From Dysgonamonadaceae bacterium (GTDB lineage Bacteria > Bacteroidota > Bacteroidia > Bacteroidales > Azobacteroidaceae), in contig JAITCT010000326.1 in the NCBI GenBank assembly GCA_031282925.1, positions 1 through 7,866 on the forward strand: a stretch of 7,866 nt of DNA, read 5' to 3'. Below, in pieces: positions 6,926 to 7,866 of this stretch; within the stretch, counting starts at the first letter, position 1; the number at the start of each line of letters is the position of its first letter. The translations under genes were made by a program, and so were the position numbers. The notes beneath the pieces are model-generated. The model was not told the DNA's origin. It ran no database searches and worked only from the letters and a program-made list of their open reading frames with translations.

Positions 6926-6969
6926 AAAAACTCCACCGTTTTGCGAAAGCAGAACGGCGGAGTTTTTTT
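6926..6969 (+). terminator. Rho-independent terminator after pgk
   Basis: The stem CTCCACCGTTTTGC (6931-6944) pairs with GCAGAACGGCGGAG (6949-6962) around a GAAA tetraloop, with one A-C mismatch and one wobble, and is followed by seven Ts (6963-6969). Five As precede the left arm, so the structure can also act from the minus strand and may once have ended transcription of the leftward gene whose remnant stops at 7008. Confidence 0.87.
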
Positions 6970-6974
6970 CGGTT

Positions 6975-7002
6975 AATTCTTTTTGGAAGCAGAAAAAGAA
7001 TT
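6975..7002. repeat. AT-rich 10-bp hairpin
   Basis: AATTCTTTTT (6975-6984) and AAAAAGAATT (6993-7002) are perfect reverse complements around an 8-base loop. It sits between the pgk terminator and the end of the minus-strand Big_2 remnant. It lacks a following T-run on either strand apart from the Ts within its own arm, so I do not call it a terminator. Confidence 0.5.
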
Positions 7003-7007
7003 GTCAA

Positions 7008-7139
7008 TTATCGAACGGCGATTTTGCACGAATCCGCGTGTATTCCGTTGATACTTGTTGTGGTGATGATTGCTTCGCCTCTGGCATGGGCGGTTACTGT
7101 GCCATCAACTACCGATGCCATGCTTTCGTTGCTGCTTGT
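7008..7139 (-). pseudogene. C-terminal remnant of a bacterial Ig-like (Big_2) domain
   Basis: On the minus strand, from 7139 down to a TAA at 7010-7008, the frame reads TSSNESMASVVDGTVTAHAR, then GEAIITTTSINGIHADSCKIAVR. This follows the Big_2 pattern W/TSSNxxVAxVxxGxVTAxxxGxAxITATxxxGxxxxxCxVxV, found in surface and adhesin-like proteins, often as the last domain. About 43 residues are kept, the second half of a domain. Upstream the frame stays open to about 7228 (a TAA lies just beyond) but encodes no Big_2-like sequence, and part of it is the palindrome at 7168-7190. No start codon or N-terminal part of the domain is present, so this is a fragment of a surface-protein gene. An ATG at 7121 would give only 37 residues. 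Confidence 0.6.
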
Positions 7140-7167
7140 CCGGGTGATTGCCGGCACTGCCCCCGTT

Positions 7168-7190
7168 GGTGCGAGGCTGTGCCTCGCGCC
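7168..7190. repeat. REP-like palindrome (GCGAGGC type)
   Basis: GGTGCGAGGC (7168-7177) pairs with GCCTCGCGCC (7181-7190) around the loop TGT, ten pairs with one G-U wobble. Such compact GC-rich palindromes in AT-richer spacers are typical of REP elements. It lies 28 bases upstream (minus-strand sense) of the point where Big_2 similarity begins, and belongs to a cluster with the two palindromes to its right. Confidence 0.6.
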
Positions 7191-7257
7191 GTTTATTTTG
7201 ACAGGTTGAACCTTGTCGCAACAAAGGGTTGCTTATGTGGGTGATGGCTGAGTTGAC

Positions 7258-7286
7258 TGTAAGGGCGCACCCGCGTGTGCGCCCTG
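7258..7286 (+). repeat. REP-like palindrome, copy 1 of inverted pair
   Basis: GGGCGCAC (7263-7270) and GTGCGCCC (7277-7284) form a perfect 8-bp stem with loop CCGCGT. Apart from a few bases the element is the reverse complement of the palindrome at 7339-7368, including the flanking GTA on its left, so the two copies face each other across about 52 bases. Confidence 0.72.
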
Positions 7287-7338
7287 ATCATCGAGGAGGC
7301 GACATCCTAACCATCGGGGGCGCATTTTTGAAATTATT

Positions 7339-7368
7339 GTGGGGCGCACACACGGGTGCGCCCCTACG
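7339..7368 (-). repeat. REP-like palindrome, copy 2 of inverted pair
   Basis: GGGGCGCAC (7341-7349) and GTGCGCCCC (7356-7364) form a perfect 9-bp stem with loop ACACGG, followed by TAC. Read on the minus strand it is GTAGGGGCGCACCCGTGTG and onward, nearly identical to copy 1. A head-to-head pair of palindromes with a short spacer resembles a BIME, the unit moved by REP-associated tyrosine transposases (RAYT) in other bacteria. No RAYT gene is in this window. Confidence 0.72.
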
Positions 7369-7370
7369 CT

Positions 7371-7576
7371 GGTACAAATGAATAAAATTTTTCGATTTTC
7401 GATTTTCAATTCGCAAAGTTTCTGTAAATCAACGAATTATTGCCAACAGAAACCGGAATGTTGCCGGTAAAAACCGCATTACTTCGGATTTCTTCGCCTT
7501 ATGGCTCGAAATGAGGCGGCGAGGTCACGTAACCCATTGGTTCTCTTTTTCCCGCGCAATTCGTATTTTGTAATTA
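7371..7576. other. Gene-free spacer with a weak hairpin
   Basis: I find no credible gene. A hairpin of CGCCTTAT (7495-7502) with ATGAGGCG (7511-7518), eight pairs including one wobble, is followed by GGCGAGGTCACG and may be another decayed palindromic repeat. A 29-codon minus-strand frame ending at a TGA near 7397 has ordinary composition but no start and no recognisable family; it could be a gene scrap or chance. Confidence 0.35.
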
Positions 7577-7601
7577 GGGTCTGCTGAAAAACGCCTAACT
7601 A

Positions 7602-7632
7602 TTTGATAAATTGAGATATATTATTAATTTTG
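7602..7632 (+). promoter_or_regulatory. Transposase promoter, full -33/-7 pair
   Basis: TTTG at 7602-7605 is followed after exactly 19 bases by TAATTTTG at 7625-7632, the best complete match to the Bacteroidota promoter consensus in this window. It lies about 10-25 bases inside the proposed IS terminus, as expected for a promoter carried by the element. Its transcription start would fall near 7639, very close to the GTG at 7641. Confidence 0.7.
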
Positions 7633-7640
7633 CAAAAAAA

Positions 7641-7866
7641 GTGCAAAGAAAAAAGGGAAACAGTCGCAAAAGCCGTGCATTTACCCCCTCCTGTGAGAGT
7701 CCGAATCAGTTGACACTTTCGGGATTCGAACATCCTTTTGATCGGGAATTGGACAAGAGTAACCGTTGGGTATTGTTGGCACATCTGATACCCTGGGACG
7801 AAATCAGTAGCATCTACCACAAGGCGGTAGGAATCAGCTCAACCGGTCGTCCCGGTCTGAATCCCC
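7641..7866 (+). CDS. Transposase N-terminal part, DUF772 domain (partial)
   Basis: The frame is open to the right edge and gives about 75 residues of a DDE transposase that would cut and rejoin the IS ends. After a basic, serine-rich start comes LTLSGFEHPFDRELDKSNRW, then VLLAHLIPWDEISSIYHKAV and GISSTGRPGLNP. The blocks NRWVxLxxLIPWDEI and GRPxLNP are hallmarks of the DUF772 N-terminal domain of IS5/IS1182-type transposases. The DDE catalytic residues lie beyond the window. The start is uncertain: GTG at 7641 would be nearly leaderless given the promoter at 7602-7632, and the TTG at 7710 would drop part of the usual N-terminus. The visible part has no stop or frameshift, so the element may be active. 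Confidence 0.75.
   Translation, partial: MQRKKGNSRKSRAFTPSCESPNQLTLSGFEHPFDRELDKSNRWVLLAHLIPWDEISSIYHKAVGISSTGRPGLNP

Larger units (their letters stand above)
7577..7866 (+). mobile_element. Left end of an insertion sequence (IS5/IS1182-like)
   Basis: The boundary is set at GGGTCTGCTGAAAAA (7577-7591), which resembles the terminal inverted repeat of IS elements with a DUF772-type transposase. A complete promoter follows, and then a transposase frame that is open to the window edge. The right end, the second inverted repeat and the target duplication are outside the window, so the exact boundary and the completeness of the element cannot be confirmed. IS5 and IS1182 groups share this N-terminal domain and I cannot choose between them from 75 residues. 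Confidence 0.7.

Noticed and set aside
7024..7244. Two overlapping plus-strand reading frames of about 60-70 codons, one rich in cysteine and one hydrophobic like a signal peptide.
   Set aside because: They run antisense to the Big_2 remnant and across the GCGAGGC palindrome, have no promoter match and resemble no family. The Cys and hydrophobic content comes from the complementary coding and repeat sequence.
7258..7368. Possible CRISPR array or attachment site in the palindrome cluster.
   Set aside because: There are only two copies, in opposite orientation, with no regular spacer series, no cas genes, and no integrase or tRNA end nearby.
7719..7735. TCGGGATTCGAACATCC looks a little like a tRNA T-arm.
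   Set aside because: No acceptor, D or anticodon arms can be built around it, and the bases encode the conserved SGFEHP segment of the transposase.

Overview
The window looks like a Bacteroidota (probably Bacteroidales) chromosome. Four things point there: several promoters carry the Bacteroides-type -7 box TAnnTTTG, two of them also with a TTTG -33 element about 19-20 bases upstream; Shine-Dalgarno sequences are lacking; purD is followed directly by a polytopic membrane protein resembling DUF6427; and MnmD occurs as a stand-alone methyltransferase. Six genes are intact housekeeping or conserved genes. The rest is a decayed PIN-toxin locus and a repeat-rich, IS-bearing segment at the right end.

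Left part (1-3420). purD (de novo purine synthesis, second step) and the membrane protein form a tight rightward pair with a 4-base gap. They meet a leftward pair, a PaaI-like hotdog thioesterase followed by mnmD (tRNA wobble-uridine modification), joined by an ATGA stop/start overlap. The membrane gene and mnmD overlap at their 3' ends by 21 bases.

Middle (3420-4400). A spacer of about 340 bases carries a diverged copy of a TTAACGAGT-rich repeat. It is followed by a promoter and a VapC-like PIN-domain gene broken by two frame lesions: a small deletion just after the first catalytic Asp and an extra T near the C-terminus. An intact 52-codon gene overlaps its end and may be its former partner or antitoxin.

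Right-middle (4400-6970). serC and pgk lie in tandem. Between them is a 20-bp hairpin that contains the serC stop codon and is a second copy of the TTAACGAGT-type repeat. Pgk makes or uses 3-phosphoglycerate, the precursor of the serine branch in which SerC acts, so the pair sits at the junction of glycolysis and serine synthesis. A strong intrinsic terminator follows pgk.

Right end (6970-7866). No intact gene is visible until the window edge. The segment holds the C-terminal remnant of a bacterial Ig-like (Big_2) domain on the minus strand, a cluster of GC-rich REP-like palindromes including an inverted pair, and the left end of an IS whose DUF772-type transposase runs off the window. I see no convincing undescribed multi-gene system. 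The most interesting items are the half-dead PIN locus, the repeat families, and the Big_2 fragment ending close to a palindrome.
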